A stretch of 36,542 bases of DNA, taken from the NCBI GenBank assembly GCA_937928165.1, contig CALFVT010000023.1, positions 1 through 36,542 of the forward strand. The letters are read 5' to 3'. Positions 1 to 9,100 of this stretch are shown piece by piece (position 1 is the stretch's first letter; each line of letters starts with the position of its first letter). Below the pieces are notes generated by a model. It made no database searches, was not told the origin of the DNA, and was given only the letters and a program-made list of their open reading frames with translations. The stretch comes from an uncultured Caulobacterales bacterium. Its GTDB lineage: Bacteria > Pseudomonadota > Alphaproteobacteria > Caulobacterales > Maricaulaceae. Both the position numbers and the translations under genes were made by a program.

Positions 1-235
1 CTCTCGGACAGCCATTGAGTCTAGGCCATCTCGGCTCTCACCGCTCTTGCGGGCCTTCCCGCAACAGACAAGAGGTACAGCCGGACGCAAAGGACGTTAC
101 GCCCCTGCGCGGTCGGCACCAATCATCCCGTCATAATGAAGCCAACGTGCACATCACCGTCCGTATGACAGAACAGGGCTATAATATCATAGGGGTGAGG
201 GGCGTGGATAAGTTTTATTCTTATACCCCATTGAC
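1..235. other. GC-rich window-edge segment, unassigned
   Basis: This stretch is visibly richer in G and C than the AT-rich DNA that follows. One plus-strand frame is open from the window edge to a TAA at 134-136. Its roughly 44 residues are rich in Arg, Ser and Pro and I do not recognise them. It could be the 3' end of a gene entering from the left, or the end of a structured RNA on either strand. I could not match it to tmRNA, RNase P RNA, SRP RNA or rRNA by eye. No function is claimed. Confidence 0.3.
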
Positions 236-349
236 CCTTATGCTATTCTGCTATTCTGCTATTCTCGCCCTCCCCATTATCATTCCTACCCCTGTTTTTA
301 CACGGTTAAACTCCAGTAGGAATCCCAAGAGATAAACAAGATAGGAAAG

Positions 350-430
350 ATTCCCGCTTTCGCGGGAATGCACGGGATAAAATAATTTGACTTCAATATC
401 CGTCCATTCCCGCGAAGGCGGGAATCTCTG
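350..430. repeat. Paired palindromic repeat (REP/BIME-like), copy 1
   Basis: Two short hairpins face each other. The first (350-369) is attcccgc-TTTC-gcgggaat followed by gcacgg. The second (406-425) is attcccgc-GAAG-gcgggaat followed by ctctg. The second unit is close to the reverse complement of the first, so the whole segment can also fold as one large hairpin with a centre of about 30 nt. Similar units recur at 453-540, 563-590 and 14697-14776. The arrangement resembles intergenic REP/BIME elements or a small non-autonomous mobile palindrome. Confidence 0.75.
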
Positions 431-452
431 TCTCCAATCTATAGACCTAGTT

Positions 453-540
453 TTCCGCATGCGCGGAACTGCACGGAGGTTGTTGTGAAGATACGGTACA
501 ACTCATAAATCCATCCATTCCCGCGAAAGTGGGAATCTCT
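453..540. repeat. Paired palindromic repeat, copy 2 (degenerate)
   Basis: This is the same head-to-head plan as copy 1. The left unit (453-468, ttccgc-ATGC-gcggaa, then ctgcacgg) is shortened. The right unit (517-536, attcccgc-GAAA-gtgggaat, then ctct) has one mismatch in its stem. The shared flanks gcacgg and ctct mark it as the same family. Confidence 0.65.
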
Positions 541-562
541 TGATTAAATTACATAACAAAAA

Positions 563-590
563 TCCCCGCAATCGCAGCAATGCACGGGGA
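563..590. repeat. Degenerate single palindromic unit
   Basis: The segment starts with tccccgc, ends with gcacgggga and keeps the aatgcacgg flank of the left-hand units. Its inner hairpin has decayed (gcaatcgcagc). It is probably the left half of a third repeat pair. Confidence 0.5.
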
Positions 591-617
591 GAGAAAATAA
601 ACCGCTGCGCCCTTATC

Positions 618-648
618 CGTCATTACCGCCCCCGTGGCGGTAATGACG
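618..648. repeat. Perfect 13-bp inverted repeat
   Basis: The arms cgtcattaccgcc (618-630) and ggcggtaatgacg (636-648) are perfectly complementary around a 5-nt loop (cccgt). The cgtcatt...aatgacg ends are common in intergenic palindromic repeats. There is no T-run on either side, so a terminator role is unlikely. Confidence 0.7.
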
Positions 649-993
649 TAGAAATATAAGTAAGTTATTCTATCTCATCTTCGCCTAAGAAAGTTAGAAT
701 CAAATCCTCAAAACACAGAATATCCTCTCACCCTCAGGCCGTGCGCAGCACTGGGACTCTAAGGACATTCGAAGCTTATAGTTCTCGTTTAAGAACATTC
801 ACGATCAAGGCGTTATTTCTGCGCAAGCATGGATTACGTGAAGTAAAGCAGCAATTAATCACATATAAGCTCAACAGCGCTAATAGTTAAATGTGACTGA
901 ATTAGATAATATATATAAAGAAAATATAGAGTGTATTATTGTTAGGATAGCCGTTTTTTCAATATCAAAATTCCCATGAGAGTCTTTAAACCC
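649..993. other. Intergenic stretch with no recognised feature
   Basis: This AT-rich sequence lies between the repeat cluster and the first minus-strand gene. I see no convincing reading frame, RNA gene or promoter here. Confidence 0.5.
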
Positions 994-1302
994 TCACTCG
1001 GTTTTAGTAAGAAAACTTGTAAGCTCATTTTGCCTAAGTTTTTTAAAACTCGCCATCATAGTAGGCTCAGCTTCATAGTCATCCTCAGGAACACCATGAA
1101 TATTGAATTTATAAATATTTTCGAACATTAGGGACGCACAAGCCCCGTCATAACCTGAAACAAGATCAAGCTTTATTGATCTAAAATTAGCAATTTTAGG
1201 CAGCTCACAAATTTGATATGTTTCAAGCCGTGACGTATCAATATGTTCATTTTGTTCAATGCCCACAATTAAGCCAATAAATATAATACTGCCTGAGCAC
1301 AT
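994..1302 (-). CDS. Hypothetical protein (102 aa)
   Basis: This is a small open frame with no family I recognise. The first 15 or so residues are hydrophobic (GSIIFIGLIVG), which could be a weak membrane segment or signal, and the rest is mixed and acidic. The Shine-Dalgarno-like GAGGT lies directly against the ATG at 1302, which is too close, so a downstream GTG or a different start is possible. It is AT-rich like the flanking DNA and stands alone. It may be a real small gene or a chance frame. Confidence 0.4.
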   Translation of the reverse strand: MCSGSIIFIGLIVGIEQNEHIDTSRLETYQICELPKIANFRSIKLDLVSGYDGACASLMFENIYKFNIHGVPEDDYEAEPTMMASFKKLRQNELTSFLTKTE

Positions 1303-1417
1303 ACCTCATTTACAATCAAACCTTCACAATCATAATTAAGTTAGACAACAAAGAATAGTTTTACCCAATAAAAAGGGGCTAAAAAAGACCTTACCCCAAG
1401 CTTGAAGCCCTCTTTTT

Positions 1418-1720
1418 TCATTCATAGATTTTACCTGAATATATAATGCTTGCAGCCTTTTTCCACGGATTCGCATTAGGCTCCAACCCTCCCCTTGGCA
1501 TATGATCCATTCCACAAGCTGCAGCGGCTTCTAAAAATGCTCCAATTGTTCCATTTTCCCAACCCAAAGCACTTGTACCATAAGGTGGTGATGGCGCTTG
1601 CTTTTCAATAGTCGAGGCTTTCTCCCAATCTTCAGACAGAATTTGCAAAAAAGTCAAAAAAGTTTTTTCATCCCGAACTAAATTTAGATAATCTTCAGGA
1701 GACATTTGTATTTCCGGCAT
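1418..1720 (-). CDS. DUF7660-like small protein (100 aa)
   Basis: The second half carries the pattern I associate with the DUF7660 family: a WENGTIGAFLEAAAA segment, then an NPWKKAA-x-I-x-YSGKIYE ending at the C-terminus. Length is normal for a stand-alone domain of about 100 residues. It is soluble, acidic and without a signal peptide. The biochemical role is unknown; members are often scattered small genes in accessory regions. It shares its strand with the unknown gene downstream (994-1302), but the gap of about 115 bp gives no strong operon signal. The family assignment is from memory of the motif. Confidence 0.7.
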   Translation of the reverse strand: MPEIQMSPEDYLNLVRDEKTFLTFLQILSEDWEKASTIEKQAPSPPYGTSALGWENGTIGAFLEAAAACGMDHMPRGGLEPNANPWKKAASIIYSGKIYE

Positions 1721-1817
1721 ACATAAACCCCTATGTTAGATGTAGAACAGACATTAATTATATCTAAAATCTGTTAAGTTATCAAAGCTAGTATTCACAC
1801 AGACTTTAAAGCCCGCC

Positions 1818-3041
1818 CTACCCTGCGAGTTTCCCCATCATATCTTCCATCAACTGCCCCTCTAGGCCTTTGAGCTCGGCGAATTTTGCGATGATTTCAT
1901 TCACATCTGCTTCGCTGTGGGCGGCGGAGAGACTTATGCGTAGCAGCGAGCTTGATTGCGGGGTTCCAGGCGGTACGGCGAGGTTCACATAGAGTCCGTT
2001 ATCGAGCAGCCAATTCCATTCCATCGCACAAATCGCTTCATTGGGGCGGCGGGCGGCAATCACCGGGCTCGGCTCAGCACAGAGATCGTAACCCAGGTCT
2101 GATAAGCCTTTATGAAGCTGCTGGGCGCGGGCTTTGAGGTTATCACGCAGATGCCCACCCGCTTTGATTTTATCAACAGCGACCCGCGCCGCGCAGATAT
2201 TCGCGGGGGTTGCGGAGGCGGTAAACATATAAGGGCGCATGACTTTGCGGGTGACGTCAAACTCGCGGTGGCGAGAGGCGCAAAACCCGCCGACACTGGC
2301 GAGGGATTTCGAAAATGTCCCAGAGATAAAATCAACTTTATCCAGCACGCCTTGTTCTTCGGCAATGCCGCAGCCCGTTGGGCCAAACACGCCGTAGCTA
2401 TGAGCTTCGTCGATATAGAGATAGCCGCCGTGGCGGTGGGTGACGTCGATAAATTCATCAATCGGAGCGATATCTCCAAACATGGAATACATGCCTTCGA
2501 TCACCACAAGAGCATGACCGCCTTCGATCTTCCCTTGGCGGCGCAAGCGCTTATCAAGGTCTTCAGGGCTATTATGGCGAAAGCGTATGGTCGAGGCATT
2601 GGTCAGCCGCGTGCCGTCAATAATACAGGCATGAGCATCGGCGTCCATAAAGATAACATCCTTATCCCCCGCAAGGCCAGAAATCGCCGCCAGATTAGTT
2701 TGATAACCTGTCGTAAAAACAATACAGCTCGGCATACCCAGATGATCAGCGAGGGCCACTTCAAGATCAACATGCTCTCGGTAACTGCCATTGGCCACGC
2801 GGGAGCCAGTGGTACCTGTGCCGTGATCATCCACCGCCTGTTTCGCAGCCGCCATACAGTCTGCATCAAAAGTCAGGCCGAGGTAATTATTCGTGCCCGC
2901 CAAAAGAATTTCGCGGTTGCCGATCCGCCCGCGTGTAGCGTCAATAATATCATCAAATTGCACACCGAGCGCATCGCGCCCAATCTTATTCATCACATCA
3001 ATACGTTTTTGTAGGGGAGCATATTTATCAAATAAAGACAT
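1818..3041 (-). CDS. spt: Serine palmitoyltransferase (sphingolipid biosynthesis)
   Basis: This PLP enzyme of the alpha-oxoamine synthase family (407 aa, full length) condenses L-serine with a fatty acyl thioester to give 3-ketosphinganine, the first committed step of sphingolipid synthesis. Visible landmarks are GTGTTGSR near residues 74-81, the cofactor-stacking His137 (DADAH), the DEAHS motif at 211-215, and the PLP Schiff-base Lys245 in GTFSKSLASVGG. The family also contains KBL and BioF. The choice of Spt rests on the neighbours: an acyl carrier protein ends 7 bp upstream, preceded by a reductase and an acyl-ACP synthetase, the order known from Caulobacter crescentus. It is the last gene of the operon, and no clear terminator is seen after it. 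Confidence 0.9.
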   Translation of the reverse strand: MSLFDKYAPLQKRIDVMNKIGRDALGVQFDDIIDATRGRIGNREILLAGTNNYLGLTFDADCMAAAKQAVDDHGTGTTGSRVANGSYREHVDLEVALADHLGMPSCIVFTTGYQTNLAAISGLAGDKDVIFMDADAHACIIDGTRLTNASTIRFRHNSPEDLDKRLRRQGKIEGGHALVVIEGMYSMFGDIAPIDEFIDVTHRHGGYLYIDEAHSYGVFGPTGCGIAEEQGVLDKVDFISGTFSKSLASVGGFCASRHREFDVTRKVMRPYMFTASATPANICAARVAVDKIKAGGHLRDNLKARAQQLHKGLSDLGYDLCAEPSPVIAARRPNEAICAMEWNWLLDNGLYVNLAVPPGTPQSSSLLRISLSAAHSEADVNEIIAKFAELKGLEGQLMEDMMGKLAG

Positions 3042-3048
3042 AGGCGGC

Positions 3049-3294
3049 CTATTCCGATGTTAATTGCTGGATCGCATTGACGAGTTCGCCGACGGTTTTA
3101 ATATCCGTCACCATTTCCATCGGGATGGAGACATCATAATGATCTTCAAGGCCCATGACCAAATCAAACACCGCAACAGAATCAACTTCAAGGTCACTAA
3201 CAATGCCGCTTTGGCGGGAGATGGGGCGGCTTTCAGGATTATAAGGTTTTAGCAGCTCGCAAACTTTACTATAAATATCGTTATTACTGGCCAT
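3049..3294 (-). CDS. acpR: Dedicated acyl carrier protein of the sphingolipid operon
   Basis: This acidic 81-residue protein has the acyl carrier fold. The phosphopantetheine attachment site is Ser39 in the D-S-V triad (DLEVDSVAVFDLV), followed by the usual acidic helix. The family carries acyl chains as thioesters. In Caulobacter the ACP at this operon position (AcpR) is loaded by the neighbouring acyl-ACP synthetase and feeds serine palmitoyltransferase. Gaps of 14 bp upstream and 7 bp downstream indicate co-transcription. It differs from the typical housekeeping AcpP, in which the attachment site reads DSLD. Confidence 0.9.
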   Translation of the reverse strand: MASNNDIYSKVCELLKPYNPESRPISRQSGIVSDLEVDSVAVFDLVMGLEDHYDVSIPMEMVTDIKTVGELVNAIQQLTSE

Positions 3295-3308
3295 AATGGG
3301 TAGCCCGT

Positions 3309-4226
3309 CTATTTCTTGGGCGCGGAGAGCGCCGTCATGGTTTCGGCCAAAGCCGTTTCAAAGTCCGTGGGAGACTCAATCGCATCCCTCACGCTCCAGT
3401 CCTCATATAGGAACTCGGAAAGCTTGCCTAGCGTCAAGTGCGGGTTAATTGCGCGGCGCAAAACATGGGAATTAACTCCTGCAATCAGCTTCAAAACACC
3501 CAAGGGCAGAGGCAGCACACGAATATTGCGGCCCATCACGCCGCTGGCCCTTTTCGCAAACTCTGTCCATGTTAATGACGGCAGGCCCGCCGGTGTCTGT
3601 ACGGCATTTGGCAAGGGCTTTGCGGTAATATAATCTCCGATGACCCGCGCCAAATCCGGAGCATAAATCAAAGACAATTTCCGCGCTTTCCATCCCTGCC
3701 CGCCGGGAACGGGAAGAATACCGCGAATCATAAATTTAAAAAACGGCGCGGTGGCGTCATCTCCGGGGCCAAAAACGGCTGGCGCACGAATGATCAGCAC
3801 CTCGCCGTTATAGTGAGCTTTAAGCCCCGCCTCTCCCGCGCGCTTTGATGCTGCATAGCCTGAGAGCTGGGGCTGATCGGCGGCTTGGGAAGACAGGTAA
3901 ATAAAGCGCGGCACATTTGCACTCTGGGCCGCTTGCGCAAGACGGGCCGTCCCCGCTTCATTAACTTCAAAAAAAACGGCCTCACTCGGCGCTTTAATCA
4001 AGCCTGCCATATGCAAAACCGCATCCGCGCCGGATGTAAATTCCTGCGGGATATCGGATAAATCCCCCTGCACAATCTGCGCGCCTAACTCTTTAAGCCC
4101 AGCTGCTTTCGCAGGAGTTCTCACGAGTAAACGCGGGGTCATGCCGCGCGCAACTAGGTTTTTGACGATATGTGGCCCTAAAAATCCGGTCGCGCCCGTA
4201 ACAGCAATTATAGACGGGCGGGCCAT
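3309..4226 (-). CDS. cerR: NAD(P)-dependent ceramide reductase, extended SDR family
   Basis: This 305-residue extended short-chain dehydrogenase/epimerase has the nucleotide-binding TGATGFLG motif at residues 10-17 and the catalytic Tyr124-xxx-Lys128 (YAASK). In Caulobacter the gene in this position, CerR, reduces the 3-keto group of oxidised ceramide, acting after N-acylation, unlike the eukaryotic order of steps. The context (aasR upstream, acpR and spt downstream) supports the same role. From the domain alone it could be any sugar-nucleotide epimerase or dihydroflavonol-reductase relative, so the specific function is inferred from synteny. Confidence 0.85.
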   Translation of the reverse strand: MARPSIIAVTGATGFLGPHIVKNLVARGMTPRLLVRTPAKAAGLKELGAQIVQGDLSDIPQEFTSGADAVLHMAGLIKAPSEAVFFEVNEAGTARLAQAAQSANVPRFIYLSSQAADQPQLSGYAASKRAGEAGLKAHYNGEVLIIRAPAVFGPGDDATAPFFKFMIRGILPVPGGQGWKARKLSLIYAPDLARVIGDYITAKPLPNAVQTPAGLPSLTWTEFAKRASGVMGRNIRVLPLPLGVLKLIAGVNSHVLRRAINPHLTLGKLSEFLYEDWSVRDAIESPTDFETALAETMTALSAPKK

Positions 4227-4241
4227 GAAAGCACTCAGCCC

Positions 4242-5999
4242 TTAGGCTTTGGCTGATTTGACAATCGTCAGCGGACTTTCATTTTGTAGATCAATAATCG
4301 CGCCGCCAAGAAATTTCTCTTTCACGCGGGCGCGGGCCAGTTTACCCGATGAGGTAATAATCATCGAGCCGCGCGGGACGAGCTGTAATTTAACCGGAAC
4401 GCCCACTTCAAGACGGATAGCCGCAGAAACAGCATTATGGATTTCATCGAGTAATTTCGGCTCGCGGGTCCGGCATTCGAGCAATAAGCGAATTTCTTTC
4501 TCATCGCCAGCGCCGCCCGTCGCAAAGGCGCAGGCCCGTCCGCAGCGGTGGGGGGCAGCGGCTTGGGCCGCCCATTCAAGGTCTTGCGGCCAGATATTAC
4601 GGCCATGCCATAAAATAAGATCTTTCGAGCGTCCCGTCACTACAAGCTGCCCGTCTAGCCAATAGCCGAGATCACCCGTATCAAGCCATCCGGCGTCACT
4701 AAAGGCAGCTTCGGTTGCCGATTTATTACGAAAATATCCCGGCGAAACACTCGGCCCTTGCAAGCAAATACGGCCAATTTCTCCCGCACCTGTGAGAACG
4801 TTATTACTAAAATCGCGAATTTCAATAATGTGACCAGGCAGGACATGACCGCAGGCGACAAATGTGCGGCGATCTTCTACGGGGGTGAGGTCAGTGGCAG
4901 TTTCGGCAAGGCCGTCAGATTCGGCCTTTTTTAGATTAATTGTATGTTGTTTCAATCCTTGGCCGAGCGGCGCGAACGTTGCTGCCAATGTGGTTTCCGC
5001 AAGGCCGTAGCTTGGGGTGAAGCTACCCATTTCAAAGCCCATCGGGCCAAAAAGATCAGCAAAATCCGTGAGCGGCTCTGGGCGGACCATATCCCCGCCA
5101 ATACCCGCGGCGCGCCAAGAGGATAAATCAAGTGTTCTATCATCTCGCCAGCGGCGCACGCAAAGCTCAAAGCCAAAAGTCGGACTATAGGATAACGTGC
5201 CTTTATGATCGGAAATAAGCTGTAACCATGTAATTGGACGCCGGGTAAAATCTTGCGGGTCCATATAGTCAACGGAAAGCTGGCACATCATCGGCGCGAT
5301 CATAAATCCGATCAGGCCCATATCATGATACATCGGTAGCCAGCTTGTCGCCCGGTCATTTTCAACCACTTGCAGGCCGTCGCGGGTAATTCCAAGGCAA
5401 TTTGCCGTGACGCTTTTTTGCGATCCAATAATCCCTTTAGGGGAGCTGGAACTGCCGGAAGAATATTGGATATAGCATAAATCATCCGCACCATGAGGGC
5501 GAATGTCATGGGTTTTAGCCAGGGCAAATACATCTTCAAAGGTTAAAATCGGCGTGATGTGATCATTCAGCGCCGAGCTCATAATCGGCTCCATAGAGGC
5601 CGGTGTAAAAATCGCGCGAAGATCGGCTGTATCGGCCATGCGCTGTAGCTGGCGCTCATAACTCCCGCGCCCGCCAAGGGTGACAGGCAAAGGCAATGGC
5701 GCCGGAACAAGTCCGGCATATTGGCAGGCAAAAAACAAAACCGCAAATTCAGGGGATGTGGTGGCGCAAATGCCAATACGCGCCTCTTTATCAGCAAAAC
5801 CAACTAGGCCTTTGGCCGTTTCAATCGCCCGCGCGCGCATGTCTTTATAAGTTAAGACCGTTTTCAGCTTGCCCCGTGCATCGTAGAAATTAAATCCGGT
5901 ATCGCCTTTGGCCGCATAGTCAAGCCCGTCAGTGAGCGTTGGAAATGGGCTATGCTGTAACGCGATGCCGCGTTTTGTGGGGCTTGGGTTTAAGGTCAT
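4242..5999 (-). CDS. aasR: Acyl-ACP synthetase / fatty acyl-AMP ligase of the sphingolipid operon
   Basis: This 585-residue member of the ANL adenylating superfamily is the first gene of the operon. The AMP-binding P-loop YIQYSSGSSSSPKG lies at about 176-189, and the later YGLAE and TGDLGYW motifs are intact. It activates a fatty acid with ATP and, by analogy with Caulobacter AasR, transfers it to the adjacent AcpR. The overall look is closer to fatty acyl-AMP ligases than to CoA ligases. The start at 5999 has a modest GGGAT ribosome site; about 195 bp of free DNA upstream must hold the operon promoter, which I could not pinpoint. Confidence 0.85.
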   Translation of the reverse strand: MTLNPSPTKRGIALQHSPFPTLTDGLDYAAKGDTGFNFYDARGKLKTVLTYKDMRARAIETAKGLVGFADKEARIGICATTSPEFAVLFFACQYAGLVPAPLPLPVTLGGRGSYERQLQRMADTADLRAIFTPASMEPIMSSALNDHITPILTFEDVFALAKTHDIRPHGADDLCYIQYSSGSSSSPKGIIGSQKSVTANCLGITRDGLQVVENDRATSWLPMYHDMGLIGFMIAPMMCQLSVDYMDPQDFTRRPITWLQLISDHKGTLSYSPTFGFELCVRRWRDDRTLDLSSWRAAGIGGDMVRPEPLTDFADLFGPMGFEMGSFTPSYGLAETTLAATFAPLGQGLKQHTINLKKAESDGLAETATDLTPVEDRRTFVACGHVLPGHIIEIRDFSNNVLTGAGEIGRICLQGPSVSPGYFRNKSATEAAFSDAGWLDTGDLGYWLDGQLVVTGRSKDLILWHGRNIWPQDLEWAAQAAAPHRCGRACAFATGGAGDEKEIRLLLECRTREPKLLDEIHNAVSAAIRLEVGVPVKLQLVPRGSMIITSSGKLARARVKEKFLGGAIIDLQNESPLTIVKSAKA

Positions 6000-6195
6000 T
6001 GTCTATCCCGTTTAACGTCACTGGGCGTTTCCGCCCTCCCTTTGAGGTGTGTTATCGAAAATTCACCCTATTTGTAAAGCTTCTACGACAAATTAGAGTG
6101 CAAAGGCGATAGGCTTTCGGACACAAAATATGTCAGTTTATGACGAAATGTGACAAAACCGCAGAAAATTTACGGTTTTTGCCGTGATTTCACAA

Positions 6196-9100
6196 TTATT
6201 TGAGCATGTCTTGTAATTGCGCATATAGAATTGAGAACTTTGCAACCGTCCAATCCCCTGTGGCGGAGATATTACGAAAGCGGTTAAAATAGCCGCCGAT
6301 CCCGTCAAAGTTCTGTTTTGACCATCGCCGAAGCTCCGGTAAATTAACGCTATCATCTTTTAGGTCTTTATGGTCTTGCACATAAAGAACTGCAAATTTA
6401 CGCTGTAACCCGTAGAAATCATCTGCAAGCTTACGCAGGGCTAGACGATCCCAATGGCCATCTCCAAAGGTTTCAAGCAGCGCATTACGAATACGGTCAA
6501 CCCAAAACACAGCGCCCATTTTATAAAATAAATCCGGCGCTATTTTCATATCCACGCCGCAATCTTCACTCAGGCGGGTAATATCAAAGCCAGACGCCCG
6601 CGAGCGAAGTAAAGACACTTTCATCGCCAGCGCCGCCGGAATAGATTGGGCTTTAAAAGCGTCTTGGCGTTCTTTGGCGCGTTTTTGATCAAAAGAAGAT
6701 AGGCGGCCCACCCAAGCGGCATCTATGAGCGATTGAACGGGCATGAACCGCTCTAAATGCGTCTCTATATCGCCGTCAATGCCCATACGGGTTAGCCACA
6801 CACTCACCCGCAATAAGACATTAGCAATCTCGCCGCGCAGCGCCGTTTGGGCCGCCGCATCAACCTTATTATCCAGAGCATCAATTTCATCCATCAAAGA
6901 TTTAATGCCAAGGGTCTGCTGCGCGATAATAAAGGCTTTTGCAATGTTTTCAGGGCTTGTCTGGACTTGCTCGGAAACGCGCAGTCCAAAAAGCGCCCCG
7001 CCCATATCCACCATATCATTAACTAAGCGGGAGGTAATAATTTCGCGGCGCAGGCGGTGTTCCGTCTGGGCCGTTTTAAAGCCTTGGATTGCCGGCGGGA
7101 AATAATTGATCATGATCGGATCTAAAACCACATCATCGGCCAGCGGAGTTTCAATTAAAGATTCAAACGTCACGTTTTTGACATAAGCCATTAAAACTGC
7201 AAGCTCAGGCCGGGTGAGATATTGGCCGTTTTTCTTACGCTCTTGCATCTCGCTACTATTTGGCAGGCCCTCCACCGCGCGGTCAAGGGCCCCGGCCATT
7301 TCGAGCTGGCGCATCAAGCGTTCATAGCCGCCATGGTCATGTCGCGCCCGGCTTTGCGCCGCCGATAAGGCACCCGTTTGGTCATAATTATGCTTTAAGA
7401 CCAGCAGGCCGACATCTTTGGTCATTTGCGCCAAAAGCTTATTACGCGCAGCGGCATCAAGCTCACCTTGGGCAATCGCTTCGCGTAGTAGAATTTTAAT
7501 ATTGACCTCATTATCGGAAGAATCAACCCCTGCAGAGTTATCAATGGCGTCGGAATTAATCGCACCGCCGTTTTGGGCAAATTCAATCCGTCCCGCTTGG
7601 GTGAGGCCAAGATTAGCCCCTTCCCCAATCACAGCCGCACCTACCTGATCTGCATTGACGCGGATCATATCATTGGCTTTATCCATAACATCTGCATGGC
7701 TCTCATGTCCTGCCTTGATATAAGTCCCTATGCCGCCGAACCACAGCAATTCACATTCGGATTTAAGCAGGGCGTGGATAAGCTCATCCGGCGTCAACGC
7801 ATCATTGCCTAGCCCCGTCATAGATTTAATTTCAGGCGTTAGTTTTATAGACTTCGCTGCGCGGGAGAAAATCCCTCCGCCCTTTGAAATCAGATCACCA
7901 TTATAGTCCTGCCAAGAGGATCGGGCCATTTTGAACAATCGGCGGCGTTCTTTGAAAGAGGTTTTCACATCAGGCTGTGGGTCAATGAAAATATCTCTAT
8001 GGTCAAAGGCCGCGCGCAGGCGGATATGTTTTGATAATAACATGCCATTGCCGAAGACATCCCCTGACATATCTCCAACGCCAATAACGCTGAAGGGCTG
8101 GCGCTGAATATCTTTGCCCCGTTCCCTGAAATGGCGCTTCACCGCTTCCCAGCCGCCCCGCGCAGTAATGCCCATGGCCTTATGGTCATAGCCCACTGAG
8201 CCGCCCGAAGCGAAGGCATCATCGAGCCAAAACCCGTAATCGGCCGCCACGCCGTTTGCAATATCTGAAAATGTCGCTGTACCCTTATCCGCAGCAACAA
8301 CCAGATAAGGGTCAGGGTCATCCCAGCACACACAGTCTTGCGGCGCGGCCACATCTGCGCCGACATAATTATCTGTTATATCCAAAAGCCCCGATATAAA
8401 GGTTTTATAGGCGGTGACTCCTGCTGCGATGAACTCATCCCGGCTCCCACCGCTTGGCAGTTGCTTGGGCACAAACCCGCCTTTGGAGCCAACCGGCACA
8501 ATCACAGAGTTTTTCACCTGCTGGGCTTTAACAAGGCCTAAAACCTCGGCGCGGAAATCTTCAGGGCGGTCAGACCAACGCAGGCCGCCGCGCGCCACAG
8601 GGCCAAAGCGCAGATGCACCCCATCCAAGAGCGGAGAGCTGACAAAAATTTCGCGGTAGGGCTTAGGCGCGGGCAAGTCTTCAATATGGCGGCTGGCAAA
8701 TTTAACCGACATATAAGCTTTTGGCGCACCGCTGTCTTGGGATTGATACATATTGGTTCGTAGCGCCGCATTTATCGCCGCCATCATCCGGCGCAGCACC
8801 CGATCATGGTCGAGGCGGCTGACTTTATCAAGTCCTGACGTAACCGCTTTCAAGGCTGTCTCAACCGCGCCTTCACGGGCTGGCATATCACCAAACTGCG
8901 GGTCAAATTTCGCCGTTTTTAGTGTAATTAAGGCCCGCGTCACATCCGGATAAAGCCGCAATGCTTCGATTTGGGTTTCTTTGAGCGGGTCAAGCCCGGA
9001 TTGGCGGCGATAAGCAGCAATCAGGCGCAGAAAGGCAATATCTCGCCAATCCGCCCCCAGAGGCAAGATCAAGCTGTTAAAGCCGTCATCTTCATTGCGG

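Noticed and set aside
15-335. 106-codon open frame at the left edge
   Set aside because: It crosses from GC-rich into AT-rich repeat DNA, ends next to a palindromic repeat, and its product resembles no protein family; there is no ribosome site.
251-460. 69-codon minus-strand frame
   Set aside because: It is made almost entirely of the paired palindromic repeat (translated as HSRESGNL and similar), a common false gene.
618-648. 13-bp inverted repeat read as a rho-independent terminator
   Set aside because: There is no T-run on either strand and no gene end nearby; it fits the local palindromic repeat cluster better.
350-648. Repeat cluster as a CRISPR array
   Set aside because: Units differ in orientation and spacing, are palindromic pairs rather than identical direct repeats, and no cas genes are present.
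2112-3014. 300-codon open frame on the plus strand, antisense to serine palmitoyltransferase
   Set aside because: The minus-strand gene has all family motifs and close operon spacing; the antisense frame has no recognisable domain and arises from the codon pattern of spt.
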